Origin: a virus
Length of the DNA: 22,284 bases
Reading direction: 5' to 3' (one strand)
Virus record (IMG/VR): IMGVR_UViG_3300025138_000413
Location: 1-22,284 of that record
Part shown: positions 22,250-22,284 of the stretch, in pieces
Numbering within the stretch: the first letter of the stretch is position 1
How the letters are laid out: each line of letters begins with the position of its first letter
Notes under the pieces: model-generated
The model's input: only the letters and a program-made list of their open reading frames with translations
Databases searched by the model: none
Told to the model about the DNA's origin: nothing
Position numbers and translations under genes: made by a program

Positions 22250-22284
22250 CCCCCTTGACAATCTGAGGCAAAAAGCGCCTGCAT

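Noticed and set aside
22250-22284. Short AGGC/GCCT inverted repeat and TTGACA-like hexamer at the right edge
   Set aside because: The stem is only four pairs with no T tract and the sequence is cut off; not enough to call a terminator or promoter.
1-22284. tRNA genes, insertion sequences, integrase or attachment sites
   Set aside because: I looked for tRNA cloverleaf signatures, transposase or integrase motifs and flanking repeats and saw none that could be supported.

Overview
This window is almost certainly a nearly complete genome, or most of one, of a small siphovirus (long non-contractile tail, HK97-type head) that infects a member of the Bacteroidota. The host assignment rests on several signs. 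The early region encodes a BT4734/VirE-N-type primase-like protein and a DUF3127-type protein, both families typical of Bacteroidota and their phages. Start codons lack convincing Shine-Dalgarno sequences and sit in A/T-rich contexts. Promoter-like sites resemble the Bacteroidota TAnnTTTG element rather than the E. coli -10. Every gene I can support is on the + strand, and most are coupled by ATGA, TAATG or TGATG overlaps.

Layout. Positions 3-4592: packaging and head genes, namely the large terminase (its 5' end is cut off by the window start, inside Walker A), the portal, and one polypeptide that fuses the prohead protease, a scaffold-like coiled coil and the major capsid protein. A strong intrinsic terminator follows. 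Positions 4660-9555: connector and neck genes (gp6-like adaptor, SPP1 gp16-like closure protein, HK97 gp10-like protein), then an unusual tail terminator fused to about 640 residues of fibre-like sequence, an adhesin-like protein with an F5/8 type C domain, and two very small genes. Positions 9542-14976: tail tube, tail assembly chaperone with a programmed -1 frameshift on an A8 run, tape measure, and a large tail-tip protein with a fibre-like C terminus. Positions 14976-16451: lysis-like cassette (TM plus coiled-coil protein, M15 peptidase endolysin, metallophosphoesterase, one-TM holin candidate) closed by a second terminator.

Positions 16551-22249: early or replication region. It opens with two tandem palindromes at a probable promoter and continues with a run of small hypothetical genes, a stand-alone primase-like protein, a candidate single-strand annealing protein, a DUF3127-type OB-fold candidate, an HTH protein, a PD-(D/E)XK nuclease, a replication initiator with five 18-bp iterons and a second repeat block inside its own gene (probable origin), a DUF6633-like protein, a NinG/Rap-like recombination nuclease and a terminal HNH endonuclease. 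In HK97-type phages the HNH gene usually lies just before the small and large terminase genes. The right end of this window therefore probably joins its left end in the phage, with the small terminase and the start of the large terminase missing.

I see no integrase, excisionase, CI-type repressor, DNA polymerase, replicative helicase or tRNA. The phage therefore seems to rely on host replication machinery loaded at its own origin, plus a small recombination set. No stretch over 300 bases lacks a gene: the apparent gap at 9188-9541 is filled by two small genes. The longest gap without an assigned gene is 16452-16595, which holds a terminator and the palindromic operator/promoter region.
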